Origin: Nanobdellota archaeon
GTDB lineage: Archaea; Nanobdellota; Nanobdellia; Woesearchaeales; JAGLXL01
NCBI GenBank assembly: GCA_023132895.1
Contig: JAGLXL010000003.1
Coordinates: 153,158 to 217,157 of the forward strand
DNA length: 64,000 nucleotides
Direction: 5' to 3'
Shown here: positions 32,634 through 41,333 of the stretch, one piece after another
Layout of the letters: each line of letters begins with the position of its first letter
Numbering within the stretch: the first letter of the stretch is position 1
Notes under the pieces: model-generated
Database searches by the model: none
Told to the model about the DNA's origin: nothing
What the model saw: only the letters and a program-made list of their open reading frames with translations
Made by a program: the position numbers and the translations under genes

Positions 32634-32867
32634 ATGGTACAAGCTTTAATTGAAATTGATGAAAATACAAATCGAGTTTTAAATGTAGTCAAAGCAAAAT
32701 TTGACTTGAAGGATAAAGGCGAAGCTGTAGAATTTGTAGTCGGTGAATATATTGAAGAAGCAGGTGAACCTGAATTAAAACCCGAATTTATTGAGAAGAT
32801 TAAACAGATACAAAAACAGAAAAGCATTCGTGTTAAGGATTTTGCCAAAAGGTATGGGTTGAAATAG
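32634..32867 (+). CDS. Antitoxin-like protein (DUF2683 type)
   Basis: 77 residues, MVQALIEIDENTNRVLNVVK ... KGEAVEFVVGEYIEEAGEPE. The N-terminal beta-strand and two helices resemble a ribbon-helix-helix, and the layout fits archaeal DUF2683 proteins paired with RelE toxins. One nucleotide separates it from the RelE-like gene. It would bind its own promoter and the toxin; a short GTTC...GAAC repeat (about 32603-32630) around the start may be the operator. Confidence 0.75.
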   Translation: MVQALIEIDENTNRVLNVVKAKFDLKDKGEAVEFVVGEYIEEAGEPELKPEFIEKIKQIQKQKSIRVKDFAKRYGLK

Positions 32868-32868
32868 G

Positions 32869-33150
32869 ATGTATGATTTGGATATTAAATCTGAAGCAGA
32901 TAAAATATTTTATAAACTATCGCGTAAAAATCCAAAACAACTGATGACCATTTCTAAGAAAATTGAAGAGATAAGATCCAGTCCGGACCATAAATACAAA
33001 TTCTTGAGAAAACCCTTACAGACATTTAATAGAGTTCATATTGACAAGCATTTTGTTTTAATTTTTAAGATAAATCATTTGGAGAAAATAGTTGAGATTT
33101 ATTATTTTGACCATCATGATAATGTCTATAAATGGAAACCCTTGGGTTAG
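32869..33150 (+). CDS. RelE/ParE-superfamily toxin
   Basis: 93 residues, MYDLDIKSEADKIFYKLSRK, then the central PDHKYKFLRKPLQTFNRVHI, DKHFVLIFKI and IVEIYYFDHHDNVYKWKPLG. This is the RelE fold: N-terminal helices, then a central sheet with basic residues and the C-terminal YYFDHHDxVY. It probably cleaves mRNA in the ribosome. Paired with the preceding antitoxin-like gene. Confidence 0.8.
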   Translation: MYDLDIKSEADKIFYKLSRKNPKQLMTISKKIEEIRSSPDHKYKFLRKPLQTFNRVHIDKHFVLIFKINHLEKIVEIYYFDHHDNVYKWKPLG

Positions 33151-33170
33151 AGCAAAGTTTTTAAGAACCA

Positions 33171-33620
33171 TTAACGATTTCTTAACGGTTTTTCAAAAAT
33201 CCTGGAGACAGTGACAGAGTATTGGGCAAATTGTTCTTCTAATTGTTTTAATCTTTCAAATGAATTAAAATATTGGCAGCCTTCTGTGACGCCCACCAAA
33301 CCAAGATCACCAAAAAACTGCACCACAAAAGGATAATTTCTGCAGGCCTTTGGTCTTTCATCCCTGATTTGGCATTGTCTTGTTTCTTTTTCATATTGCG
33401 GGCAGATTCCCTTGAAGATGAAAATTTCCGGGTTGTCAGGGTGCTGGTGGGATGAAAAATCTTCTGGTTCTTTGCCCAAAACCCTGATTAATTCTTCCTC
33501 AATAAGAGGTATGCTCTCTAAATTACAGCAGAATTTAGTACATTCATCTAAGCAGTAAGGGCTTAAAGTTTTGTCTTTCCATTCTTCCAAAGCTTTTAGG
33601 AATTCTTCTTCTTTATTCAT
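33171..33620 (-). CDS. YkgJ-family cysteine cluster protein
   Basis: 149 residues. Cysteine pattern: YCLDECTKFCC near residue 22-32, GICPQYEKETRQCQIRDERP near 72-91 and KACRNYPFVVQF, matching the YkgJ/UPF0153 arrangement (CxxxCxxCC ... CP.y....C.i...RP..C..yPf). It probably binds zinc or an Fe-S cluster. Function unknown. The ATG is preceded by GGTGATTT. Confidence 0.85.
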   Translation of the reverse strand: MNKEEEFLKALEEWKDKTLSPYCLDECTKFCCNLESIPLIEEELIRVLGKEPEDFSSHQHPDNPEIFIFKGICPQYEKETRQCQIRDERPKACRNYPFVVQFFGDLGLVGVTEGCQYFNSFERLKQLEEQFAQYSVTVSRIFEKPLRNR

Positions 33621-33714
33621 TTTAGTTAGAAATCACCTGTTTTGGAGTTGTTGTTTTTGATATTATTTAAAGTTTTTGGGAAGATTTTTATATTCTATTT
33701 GTTTTCTTATTTTT

Positions 33715-33927
33715 ATGGAAAAGGTTTTAGACAAGGAAATCGAAAAAAGACTGGCCAAGAGAAAAACTATCCTCAAAAAAATTGCCAAGTTTCATTCAAA
33801 GATAAAAAAGCTGGAGCTGCAAGAACAAATTACCAAAAAAAAGTCTACAAAAGCTGACTGCAGGAAAACTATTCGAGTTTATCAAGCGATAATTGTTAAA
33901 TTGAATGAAGAATCAAGGGCTGCTTAG
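33715..33927 (+). CDS. Basic helical protein, 70 residues
   Basis: ATG 33715 is chosen because TTTTTATATT (about 33686-33695) lies 25 nt upstream, giving a leaderless gene. The protein is Lys-rich and helical (RLAKRKTILKKIAKFHSKIK) and looks like a coiled coil. No family was recognised. Confidence 0.5.
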   Translation: MEKVLDKEIEKRLAKRKTILKKIAKFHSKIKKLELQEQITKKKSTKADCRKTIRVYQAIIVKLNEESRAA

Positions 33928-33950
33928 AGGAAGGTTTTTAAATCTGGTTT

Positions 33951-34079
33951 ATGGTTAAAATGGCAAAGAAAAAGAAGCTTCCTACCTGGGCAATCGTGCT
34001 TTTGATTGCGGCACTTTGTTTCTTTGGTTTGCTGTTGTTGATGAGTGTTCTTAGCTTTATTTTTGCGATGAAGGTTTAG
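33951..34079 (+). CDS. Single-pass membrane mini-protein, 42 residues
   Basis: MVKMAKKKKLPTWAIVLLIA, then ALCFFGLLLLMSVLSFIFAM and KV. A Lys cluster is followed by one or two hydrophobic helices. TTTTTAAAT (33934-33942) is upstream; ATG 33960 is an alternative start. Function unknown. Confidence 0.55.
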   Translation: MVKMAKKKKLPTWAIVLLIAALCFFGLLLLMSVLSFIFAMKV

Positions 34080-34138
34080 GGCGTTGGGATGATAAAACAG
34101 TAATTCTTTGGGAAAGTTTTTCTGTTAGCTAGACATTT

Positions 34139-34191
34139 ATTGAAAATTGTCGGGGTTTAATACCTCGGACTTTAGTCCAACAATTTTCAAT
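34139..34191. repeat. Hairpin element E1 (twin of E2)
   Basis: ATTGAAAATTGT (34139-34150) pairs with ACAATTTTCAAT (34180-34191), 12 bp. Inside are CGGGG/CCTCG and GGAC-ttta-GTCC. The core TTTAATACCTCGGACTTTAG is nearly the same as in E2. Confidence 0.6.
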
Positions 34192-34200
34192 TCCAAAAAT

Positions 34201-34243
34201 CACACAATTAAATACCTCGGGCTTCAGCCTGAGGATTAGTGTG
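34201..34243. repeat. Hairpin element E2 (twin of E1)
   Basis: CACAC (34201-34205) pairs with GTGTG (34239-34243) around AATTAAATA and the hairpin CCTCGGGCTTCAGCCTGAGG (34215-34234). The core matches E1 while the outer stem is different. It resembles the terminal palindromes of IS200/IS605-type elements, but no transposase is nearby. Confidence 0.6.
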
Positions 34244-34250
34244 CTTTTTG

Positions 34251-35561
34251 TTATTTGAAATTTTCTTCAACAAATTCCAGTTTAATTTCCCCTTCTGACC
34301 TGGGTTTTAGTTCAATCTTAAATTCGATTTGGTTTCCTGGTTTTTTCTTGAATTGGGGGTGGCATTTGATATTCTTAGCCTTGGGGCTGAGATTATCCCT
34401 GACAATTAATTTAAAAGGCTTGTCCCTGATATTAATTATCTTATAATGCCAGGCTATTTTCCTGGTTAATTTTTCTTTAGAATCAATTTCTTCAAAATCC
34501 TGGGTTTTTTCTACCCTAATATCCTTGATACCTGAGATGTCTATTTCTGAGGAATAACCAGGCATTGTGCTTGGAAGATTGCTTTTTCCAATAAGGAGGT
34601 TGTCCTTAAAAATTGAAACAGGCCCTGCTATAAAGGGTGAGCTGCTCTTGTTTAATAACTTAAGCTTGAGCAATAAAAGATTGTTCCGGGCTTCCCAGAC
34701 ATACTTCTTTTTTATATCAATCTTCTTCCGAAAGACAGGTATAAAAGAAGAACTGTCTTTCTTGATTGTAATCGGATTCTTCAGGGAGTACAGGAATGAT
34801 TCTCCTTCTTTTGAAGTTGAATAGTCACCTTCAAATTCCCTATCATGTGAATACAAGGCAGCTGAGCGCAAACGCATTTGTCTTGGTATTTGATGATAAA
34901 ACTCAAAATTTTCTCCAATAAGATTAAAGCTAACATCTTCCCATTCTTCATCTGTATTGTTGGATATCTTGGCTGAAAACAAAAGCTCTGGTTTTTTTTC
35001 CAGGCTTAACCTATAGATTGGAGACCAGCTTGCATCCTTTATGAAGTAATCAAATTTAACCTTTTTTGGCGGATTAGACAGGACAAGCCTTCTTTTTTGC
35101 TCATTTTCTTCTTCTTCATCTTCTGGAATATCCTGGATTTCAGGAAGGATGTCTGCTGAAAGATTATCAACATCATTAATATCTATCAACATTCTTTTTT
35201 CTTTTTTTTCTGAGCCAGGAATCATAATAACAGCATCTTTAATAATAGCATACTTATTTGATTGTATACGCTCTAATTCACCCTCAATCACGTAATTCTT
35301 TACAAAACCAGAGATGATAAAAGCAATCCTCTTTCCCATATTGGCTTCTAAAATCCCAAGCTTAACCTTATTCTTTATTTTCTTGGGGCGGTAGCTGTCA
35401 ACAGAGAATTTTAACTCCCTGCCTTTAGAAGACAGGAAAATTGAGTCTTCATCAATATTCTTAGGCAGATCATACACTAAATCATCTTTTGAAGTCGTAC
35501 TTAGTTGCCTTTCAATAAAAGCTGCATTAAAAAACAAATTTATCTTGTTTATTTTGGTCAT
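34251..35561 (-). CDS. DUF4139/DUF4140-like protein
   Basis: 436 residues from ATG 35561, which has GGTGG upstream. The N-terminal INLFFNAAFIERQL resembles the strand that opens DUF4140, and the C-terminal half FDYFIKDASWSPIYRLSLEK ... ISNNTDEEWEDVSFNLIG is the DUF4139 signature (a.W.P.Y.l...N.tge.W.dv.l.L). Acidic linker at about 150-165. No signal peptide was seen. The mucoidy-inhibitor A-like family has no assigned activity. It is a single gene. Confidence 0.75.
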   Translation of the reverse strand: MTKINKINLFFNAAFIERQLSTTSKDDLVYDLPKNIDEDSIFLSSKGRELKFSVDSYRPKKIKNKVKLGILEANMGKRIAFIISGFVKNYVIEGELERIQSNKYAIIKDAVIMIPGSEKKEKRMLIDINDVDNLSADILPEIQDIPEDEEEENEQKRRLVLSNPPKKVKFDYFIKDASWSPIYRLSLEKKPELLFSAKISNNTDEEWEDVSFNLIGENFEFYHQIPRQMRLRSAALYSHDREFEGDYSTSKEGESFLYSLKNPITIKKDSSSFIPVFRKKIDIKKKYVWEARNNLLLLKLKLLNKSSSPFIAGPVSIFKDNLLIGKSNLPSTMPGYSSEIDISGIKDIRVEKTQDFEEIDSKEKLTRKIAWHYKIINIRDKPFKLIVRDNLSPKAKNIKCHPQFKKKPGNQIEFKIELKPRSEGEIKLEFVEENFK

Positions 35562-35685
35562 GGTTCCACCCAAAGAATATTGTGTTTTTTAGATTTTTAA
35601 ATCTTTCGGAACTACAAATTAATTTTTAGGAAAGTTTTCAAAACAAAACATCAATCTTAAATATGATGAAACCTATAATATACTT

Positions 35686-36342
35686 ATGGAAAGCCTGCAT
35701 AATCACACAACCTTTTCTGACGGAAGAAGTTTACCTGAACAATTAGTCAAAAAAGCCATTGAATCTAAGTTGAAAACTTTGGCCATCACTGACCATTATG
35801 AGTATTTCACTGGTTTTTTTGGCTTTAAATCAAATATTGATATTTATTTCATGGTTCTGCGCCATCTTAAGAAAAAATATTCTAAGGAGATAAAGATATT
35901 GGCTGGTCTGGAAATAGATCTCCAGGTGTGTGAAGAAGCTGATCTGCCGATGGAATTTATTGATGATCTGGATTTGGTTTTGTTTGAACGTTTGGAAAGT
36001 TATAAGGATTTAGACAGATTAGCCAGGTTGACCCGATTGTTAAAGCCGGTTAAAGTCGGTCTGGCCCATCCTGAGTTGAAAGATATTGATTTTGGCAAAT
36101 TAGTTGATTTTTTAGAAGAAAATGAAATTTTTGTTGAGTTGAACACTTCCTGTTATTCTTATTACGGTGAAAAGGCGCCTTTGACCTTTGAAACACAGGA
36201 AGAATTCTTTAAACTGCTGAAAGGACGCCCGGTCAAGGTTTCAATCGGGTCTGATGCTCATTTGAAAGATGATTTGACAGCAGGCTTGGAAAGAGCTTAT
36301 GATTTTGCTGAACGAATGGATTTGGTTTTGATTGATTTTTGA
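35686..36342 (+). CDS. PHP-domain phosphoesterase
   Basis: 218 residues, leaderless (CTTAAATATG about 26 nt upstream). PHP metal ligands: SLHNHTTFSDG (HxH), AITDHYEYF (DH), ILAGLEIDL (E), VGLAHPELKD (H), ELNTSC and VSIGSDAHLKDDL (DxH). It probably hydrolyses a phosphomonoester, as in the histidinol phosphatase or PolX-type PHP families; the substrate is unknown. Confidence 0.88.
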   Translation: MESLHNHTTFSDGRSLPEQLVKKAIESKLKTLAITDHYEYFTGFFGFKSNIDIYFMVLRHLKKKYSKEIKILAGLEIDLQVCEEADLPMEFIDDLDLVLFERLESYKDLDRLARLTRLLKPVKVGLAHPELKDIDFGKLVDFLEENEIFVELNTSCYSYYGEKAPLTFETQEEFFKLLKGRPVKVSIGSDAHLKDDLTAGLERAYDFAERMDLVLIDF

Positions 36343-36343
36343 A

Positions 36344-36366
36344 GGTAAGGGGGGAAGGGGGAAGGG
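36344..36366 (+). other. G-rich tract after the PHP gene
   Basis: Four G runs (2, 6, 5 and 3 G) occur within 23 nt just after the stop codon. Such a run is unusual in this AT-rich DNA. It could form a G-quadruplex or act as a transcript end. Confidence 0.4.
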
Positions 36367-36456
36367 TTTTAGAGAAAGTTTTAATGGGTTGTTTTTAGGC
36401 AATGGCGAGAGCGTTGTTTACAAATATTTATAAATAAAACCGACTAAATCTCTTGA

Positions 36457-36867
36457 ATGGAAACTCTTAAAGTTTATGTTGATGCTAATATCTTTATTGA
36501 TTACCTTCGTCAAAGAACAGATGGATTAAGGCCCTTAGGAGAATTTGCATTTCAATTTTTTTCTGATGGCTGGAATTGTAAATTTAAATTAATAATTTCT
36601 GATTGGCTATTGACGGAGTTGGAAAAACACCTCTCAAAGGATGAAATAGAATTTGTTTTAAAAGATTTTAAGGATAAAGAAAAAATTATTCTCGTCAAAT
36701 CAACTAGAGAAGATAAAACCAAATCAAAAAATTACGCCCATCCAGAAGACGCCTTACATGCAATTTTAGCTAATAAAGCAGGTGCTAATTATTTAGTAAC
36801 AAGGAATCAAAAAGATTATGTTGGCTGCGAAAATTTAGTTAAGATTGTATTTCCCGAATATATCTGA
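36457..36867 (+). CDS. PIN-domain ribonuclease (VapC-like)
   Basis: 136 residues, leaderless (ATATTTATAAAT about 28 nt upstream). PIN acidic residues: KVYVDANIFIDYLR (first Asp), TELEKHL (Glu), HPEDALHAILANKAGANYLV (central Asp), TRNQKDYVG (last Asp). It is expected to cleave RNA with Mg2+. No VapB-type gene was seen immediately upstream. Its 3' end overlaps the convergent winged-helix gene by 33 nt. It is related to the PIN gene at 62772. Confidence 0.85.
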   Translation: METLKVYVDANIFIDYLRQRTDGLRPLGEFAFQFFSDGWNCKFKLIISDWLLTELEKHLSKDEIEFVLKDFKDKEKIILVKSTREDKTKSKNYAHPEDALHAILANKAGANYLVTRNQKDYVGCENLVKIVFPEYI

Positions 36868-37851
36868 TTTATCTTTTAAGAATTCTTCAAAAATTTTTTT
36901 TTTTTCTTCTTTTGGCAACTCTTTAACATCTTTATCAACTTCATGTTGTTTCAATCTGCCCCTGATTAAATCTAGTATGGCAAATTGAGCTTCTTTTTTG
37001 TTTTCTTCAATTTTCTCATCTAAGTATGAATGCAAAAGTTCTATAGCATACTCTTTTGAATAATATTCTTCTAAGGAAACTCTAAAAGATACAGAAGCTA
37101 TATATTTCCAAATTTTACTGAATGTTGCCCTTATTTCCTCTTCCAATTCTTTAATGTGATCGAAAAACAGCAATAAACATCTGGAAAAATCAGTTATAAC
37201 TTCTTTACTTTCTTCTGGTGAAAATCTTATTAAATCCATTAAAACTAAGTTAAACCCTGATTTATTTTCTTCATCACATAATATTTCAAGAAATTTCTCT
37301 TTAGCGAGATACAATTTTTTATCAGCTTCTTCATAAACTAATTTTTGTAATTGAAATATGTTATATTTACTGTATTCTTTTACTGTTTCTTCAATAATTG
37401 TCCCAATTTTTGGAGCGATTTTGCCTTGATGATTATTTTTGTATATTTCTACGCAACAAGGACCGTATTGGTACCATCCAATGGGCAATCCCAAATTTTG
37501 TTTCTTATTAACTTTCCAAATTGTTTTGTGAACTTGGGTTTTTGGTGGGTCACCTTTGATTATTTGATTCCACTGCTTTTTAATTTCGGAATAAATTCCA
37601 TCTATCAACTTCTTATGTTCTTCTTTAATCGGTAGTTGAAAAAAATTTTTTATATCCTTATAAAAAAATACTCTCTTATTTTTAACATCTTTTTCGAAAA
37701 CCTTGTTGAATGTTTTGAGCAACCCTAAATTTTGTTCAGCTGTGCTCCAGTTTATTCCTGTTTCTGAAGCTATTTCATTAATTGATTTTGGGCCGTTTTT
37801 TAGAACTTTGATAATCTTGTCAAGAATTTCTTTGGTTTTTTGTCTCCCCAT
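36835..37851 (-). CDS. Winged helix protein, 338 residues
   Basis: The N-terminal 70 residues are a winged HTH: IIKVLKNGPKSINEIASETG then INWSTAEQNLGLLKTFNKVF. The remaining 260 residues are helical and charged without recognised domains. It is near the restriction-modification gene and the PIN gene, and may regulate or sense in that neighbourhood. It overlaps the 3' end of the PIN gene. Function inferred only from the HTH. Confidence 0.65.
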   Translation of the reverse strand: MGRQKTKEILDKIIKVLKNGPKSINEIASETGINWSTAEQNLGLLKTFNKVFEKDVKNKRVFFYKDIKNFFQLPIKEEHKKLIDGIYSEIKKQWNQIIKGDPPKTQVHKTIWKVNKKQNLGLPIGWYQYGPCCVEIYKNNHQGKIAPKIGTIIEETVKEYSKYNIFQLQKLVYEEADKKLYLAKEKFLEILCDEENKSGFNLVLMDLIRFSPEESKEVITDFSRCLLLFFDHIKELEEEIRATFSKIWKYIASVSFRVSLEEYYSKEYAIELLHSYLDEKIEENKKEAQFAILDLIRGRLKQHEVDKDVKELPKEEKKKIFEEFLKDKSDIFGKYNLN

Positions 37852-38021
37852 GTTTTTCCCTTGTTAACTAGTAATTTAGTAAAGTTTATAAAGATTACTA
37901 TATTAATATATAGAGAATAATATTGACTTATATAGAAAAGTATAGAAATATTTAAATAGTTTAAAAATAAACCTGTAAAAGGGTGGTTGAATTGAAATTT
38001 TAGCCATCCGGAGCTAAAAAA

Positions 38022-38297
38022 ATGAGATATAGAAGAACTGTAAAAAGAGTAATTGATGGAGATACTTTTTTAGTAAAAAGGGCTATCAACGGAACCAGTA
38101 AGATTAGATTGTCTGGAGTTAATGCACCGGAAAAACATCAGTTTGGCGGGCCAACAGCAACAAATGTTTTAAGAGGCTTGATTGGAGGAGAAAAAGTAAC
38201 TGTTACTCCAGTTGGGAGGAGCTATGATAGAATTGTTGCTGGAGTGACGCAGAACAGAAGAAATATTAACAAAAGAATGAACCAAAAAGGATATTGA
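38022..38297 (+). CDS. Minimal staphylococcal-nuclease-like (SNase) protein
   Basis: 91 residues; usual SNase domains are about 130-150. It has RRTVKRVIDGDTFLVKRA, then KIRLSGVNAPEKHQFGGPTA (Arg and Glu equivalents of Arg35 and Glu43) and SYDRIVAGVT (Arg87 equivalent). The catalytic set is therefore present, but the C-terminal helices are cut short. Start supported by CCGGAGC 8 nt upstream. Its TGA lies 2 nt before the ATG of the following membrane gene. Confidence 0.75.
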   Translation: MRYRRTVKRVIDGDTFLVKRAINGTSKIRLSGVNAPEKHQFGGPTATNVLRGLIGGEKVTVTPVGRSYDRIVAGVTQNRRNINKRMNQKGY

Positions 38298-38299
38298 AA

Positions 38300-38581
38300 A
38301 TGGGAATTGTTGCTGGAACACCAAAATATATCATTGGTGTTTTATTAAGCGGAACCGGTTTTGTTTCTATGTATTTATTTGGTGGATCCCTCATTACTTT
38401 ATGGAATACCTTAGACCGATTATTTTCAGGCAATTTTATTGGGGCTTTTATTGAGTATTATCTTATGAGTGCTTTACCTCCAACTTCCATTGGACATGTT
38501 ATTGGACAGGCCGTTTTAGGGGCTTGTATCGCAGGAGGATTATGGTTTGTAGCTATGGCCAAAAGAGGAGTACCTTTTTAA
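38300..38581 (+). CDS. Small membrane protein, 93 residues
   Basis: ATG 38300; an upstream TTG (38294) overlaps the nuclease stop. Two to three hydrophobic segments: YIIGVLLSGTGFVSMYLFGG, FIGAFIEYYLMSAL and VIGQAVLGACIAGGLWFVAM. No family was recognised. It is in an operon with the SNase-like gene. Confidence 0.65.
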   Translation: MGIVAGTPKYIIGVLLSGTGFVSMYLFGGSLITLWNTLDRLFSGNFIGAFIEYYLMSALPPTSIGHVIGQAVLGACIAGGLWFVAMAKRGVPF

Positions 38582-38587
38582 GAATTA

Positions 38588-41308
38588 TTATTTCAAACTC
38601 TCCTCAATAATCTTCTTTTCTTTTTCTGTGATTCCGTAAATTTTGTAAACAAGTTCATCAATTTTTTCATCTATTCTTTTGATCTCTTCTTCGATTTTAG
38701 CGCTTTGTGAGGTTTTTTTATCACCCATTTCTTTTAGCGTCTCTTTTAAATCTATAAGGGTATCTACAAAATTAATAATGTGTTTTTGTTCATTAAGAGA
38801 AATGACTTTTATGGGAAATTTTTTGGCGTTGGCAATCAATATTTTTTGAAATAAATGTTTTGAAGGATCTAAATATCTTTCTTTATGGTAATGATTCATA
38901 AGTTTGGAATCTAATATAGCCAAAATATATTTTATAAGAATAATTTTTTTATTTTTTACAATAATATTGAATCCTATTTGAGCATTATAAAACTCTTTAT
39001 TAGTATAAGCTGCATAGATTCTGGCGGGGCTCCCACTTATTATTTGTCTGACTAATATTCTTGGTTCTTTAAAAAATTGGGGTTGCCTTGGGGCACCTAA
39101 CCAAGAACCATAACTGATGTACTCCTCTCTGTCCCAGAATACCCCATATCTAACTATATTCTTTCCTGATAAGAGAGGTTTAAAGGTCTTATCCTTTTTT
39201 GTTTTAGAGTGAAAAACTCTTTCTCTTATCTGTTTTTGTGTGTGTCCCTTATATTTGTCATAAGGAGTTAAACCAAGAGAAAAATCACATAATTCGATTA
39301 AAGGAGTAGTGTTTTTTTCAATTTTCTTTAATAATTTTTCAATTAAAGGAGTAAGAGAGATATTAATTTTGTTTTCGGTCTTCCAAATATTTTGAGTGAA
39401 ATGTTCTATGTGGGGGCAGTTTTCTTTCTTGATAGAATCTATACTGGCGTCTCGTGGATAAATAAACACTTCACATTTATCTTTTTTTCTAGCCTCCTTT
39501 TTTTGATATATGAGAATTATTGTTTCAACTTTTACCTTTCCAAAAATATTATCCGGTAATCTTATTATTTTTTTTAATGAAACTTCATTTAATAGTAATT
39601 CCCTTATCTTTGAGTAGGACTCATTGTATAATATCGAATTGGGAATGATAAACCCAAAGTATCCTCCATCTTTTAATAGAAATAAAGATTTTTCTACAAA
39701 TGTTGAATAAAGATTCATCCTATTTTCCACAGTTAAATATTTTTTAAATAAATAAGCAACAATTTTTGGATCCATTTGTTTTAGATCTACGTAGGGGGGG
39801 TTTCCTATTACAATATCAAAGCTTTTTTCTTCAAAATCGCCTTCCCATTTGAATGCGTTTGTTCCTACAATTTTTTTATCATCAATTAAAGAATCCCCGT
39901 GTTTTATATGCATGTCAGCTTCAGGAGGTAATTTTCTTTCCTTTTCGGCTGCTTTTAATAATAAATTTAATTTGGCAATTTCAACAGCCATAACATCTAA
40001 ATCCACGCCATAAATATTTTTCTTTAATATTTCTGTTTTTATTGAATAAGATCCTTGCTCATCTAATTTATGTTGTTTGGATTCCTTATCTTTAGATCTA
40101 TCTTTGTACATATAATCGAATGCCTTAATCAAAAAAGAACCAGATCCACAAGCAGGATCTAAGATTTTCATATTTTTTGCTTTAATTTTCTTTTCTTTTA
40201 ATAATTCCCCAACTGTATTCTTAACAATATAATCAACTATGTAAGTTGGAGTATAATAGATTCCTTGTTCTTTTCTGTGAGCTTGTCCTTCTTTAAGTTT
40301 TGCTTTGCCTGATTTAGTTTGTGCCAATATTTTTCCTAAATATTGTTCATAAACTTGCCCAAGAACATCAGCATCAATCCAATCAAAGTTGTAAATATAT
40401 TCCTTATTTTTACTTTCATAAAGCCCATATGTAAGTTTTTTTATTATTGATCCATTAATATTAATTTTATCGCAATCATTATCTCTCTCAATAGCAAATA
40501 AACCTCCATCATATATTTCATTATATTTCTTAAAAATTTCCTTTAATTTAGGGTAAGCTTTATTGTCAGGAAGATGTTTAATTTCTTGTAAAGTAATATT
40601 CTTAGGATTAATGCCAATGTCTTCACATCTTCTTATAAATATGAGTCTATCTAAAATTCTTTGAACTATTTCATCCTTTTCATTAATTTGATATATATCT
40701 GGGTAATTTTTTTCAATATCACTGGCAATCATACTTCTTATGCGCATTAAATCTTCAAGAAGAGGTTTATCGATAGAAATCCTTTTTTTAAGTCTTCCTT
40801 CGGTCTCGGCTTTTTTTAAAATCTTTTCACTATCAAACTCTTCTTTTGATAATAACCATAAATCTTCAAAATCATCAATATATTTATCGGGGCCATCAAA
40901 AACTCTAAATACATTTCTTATAGCTTTTTCTTGTTCAACACAAAATATTTTTAATTGCTCAAAGTTAGTTGAGACTGCAAAAGGAATCCCTTTTGACAAA
41001 GCATATGAGATTACTTGTTTATCGGCTTCTTTATCTAAAGGAATACCCACTCTTTTAACTTCTAGAAAAAATACTGTCTTGTCTTCGATATGAAAGGCGT
41101 AATCTACAGTTCCTCTTTTTTCTCCACGGCGGGCTGGCGCTTGTTTTTTGAAATCATTTTTAGTCCATCCTAATATATGAATAAATAATTCCTCTACTAA
41201 TTTGGTTTCCACATCGGCTTCTGAAAGTTTTTTATAATATTCATAATTTTCTTTAAAAGAACTAACTAGCTTTTCAACTCTTTTCTTTGCTTCCTCTTTT
41301 GTAACCAT
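38588..41308 (-). CDS. Type IIG restriction-modification enzyme (nuclease, N6-adenine methylase, specificity domain)
   Basis: 906 residues in one chain. The N-terminal nuclease has GTVDYAFHIEDKTVFFLEVK, a PD-(D/E)xK pattern (D69, E83, K85) of the type I HsdR_N kind. The methylase has ILDPACGSGSFLIKAF (motif I, about 382-397) and IGNPPYVDL (motif IV, about 501-509). The C-terminal third (about 650-900) should be target recognition, with helical ends and the heptad-like KTSQSAKIEEEIKRIDEKID. It methylates adenine at its site and cleaves unmodified DNA. No separate S or R gene is adjacent, consistent with IIG. Part of a small defence neighbourhood. Confidence 0.9.
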   Translation of the reverse strand: MVTKEEAKKRVEKLVSSFKENYEYYKKLSEADVETKLVEELFIHILGWTKNDFKKQAPARRGEKRGTVDYAFHIEDKTVFFLEVKRVGIPLDKEADKQVISYALSKGIPFAVSTNFEQLKIFCVEQEKAIRNVFRVFDGPDKYIDDFEDLWLLSKEEFDSEKILKKAETEGRLKKRISIDKPLLEDLMRIRSMIASDIEKNYPDIYQINEKDEIVQRILDRLIFIRRCEDIGINPKNITLQEIKHLPDNKAYPKLKEIFKKYNEIYDGGLFAIERDNDCDKININGSIIKKLTYGLYESKNKEYIYNFDWIDADVLGQVYEQYLGKILAQTKSGKAKLKEGQAHRKEQGIYYTPTYIVDYIVKNTVGELLKEKKIKAKNMKILDPACGSGSFLIKAFDYMYKDRSKDKESKQHKLDEQGSYSIKTEILKKNIYGVDLDVMAVEIAKLNLLLKAAEKERKLPPEADMHIKHGDSLIDDKKIVGTNAFKWEGDFEEKSFDIVIGNPPYVDLKQMDPKIVAYLFKKYLTVENRMNLYSTFVEKSLFLLKDGGYFGFIIPNSILYNESYSKIRELLLNEVSLKKIIRLPDNIFGKVKVETIILIYQKKEARKKDKCEVFIYPRDASIDSIKKENCPHIEHFTQNIWKTENKINISLTPLIEKLLKKIEKNTTPLIELCDFSLGLTPYDKYKGHTQKQIRERVFHSKTKKDKTFKPLLSGKNIVRYGVFWDREEYISYGSWLGAPRQPQFFKEPRILVRQIISGSPARIYAAYTNKEFYNAQIGFNIIVKNKKIILIKYILAILDSKLMNHYHKERYLDPSKHLFQKILIANAKKFPIKVISLNEQKHIINFVDTLIDLKETLKEMGDKKTSQSAKIEEEIKRIDEKIDELVYKIYGITEKEKKIIEESLK

Positions 41309-41333
41309 CTTTTTAACTCAAAAATTGATTTAA

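Noticed and set aside
34139..34243. tRNA or box C/D RNA at the twin hairpins
   Set aside because: No acceptor/anticodon pattern and no RUGAUGA/CUGA box pair were found.
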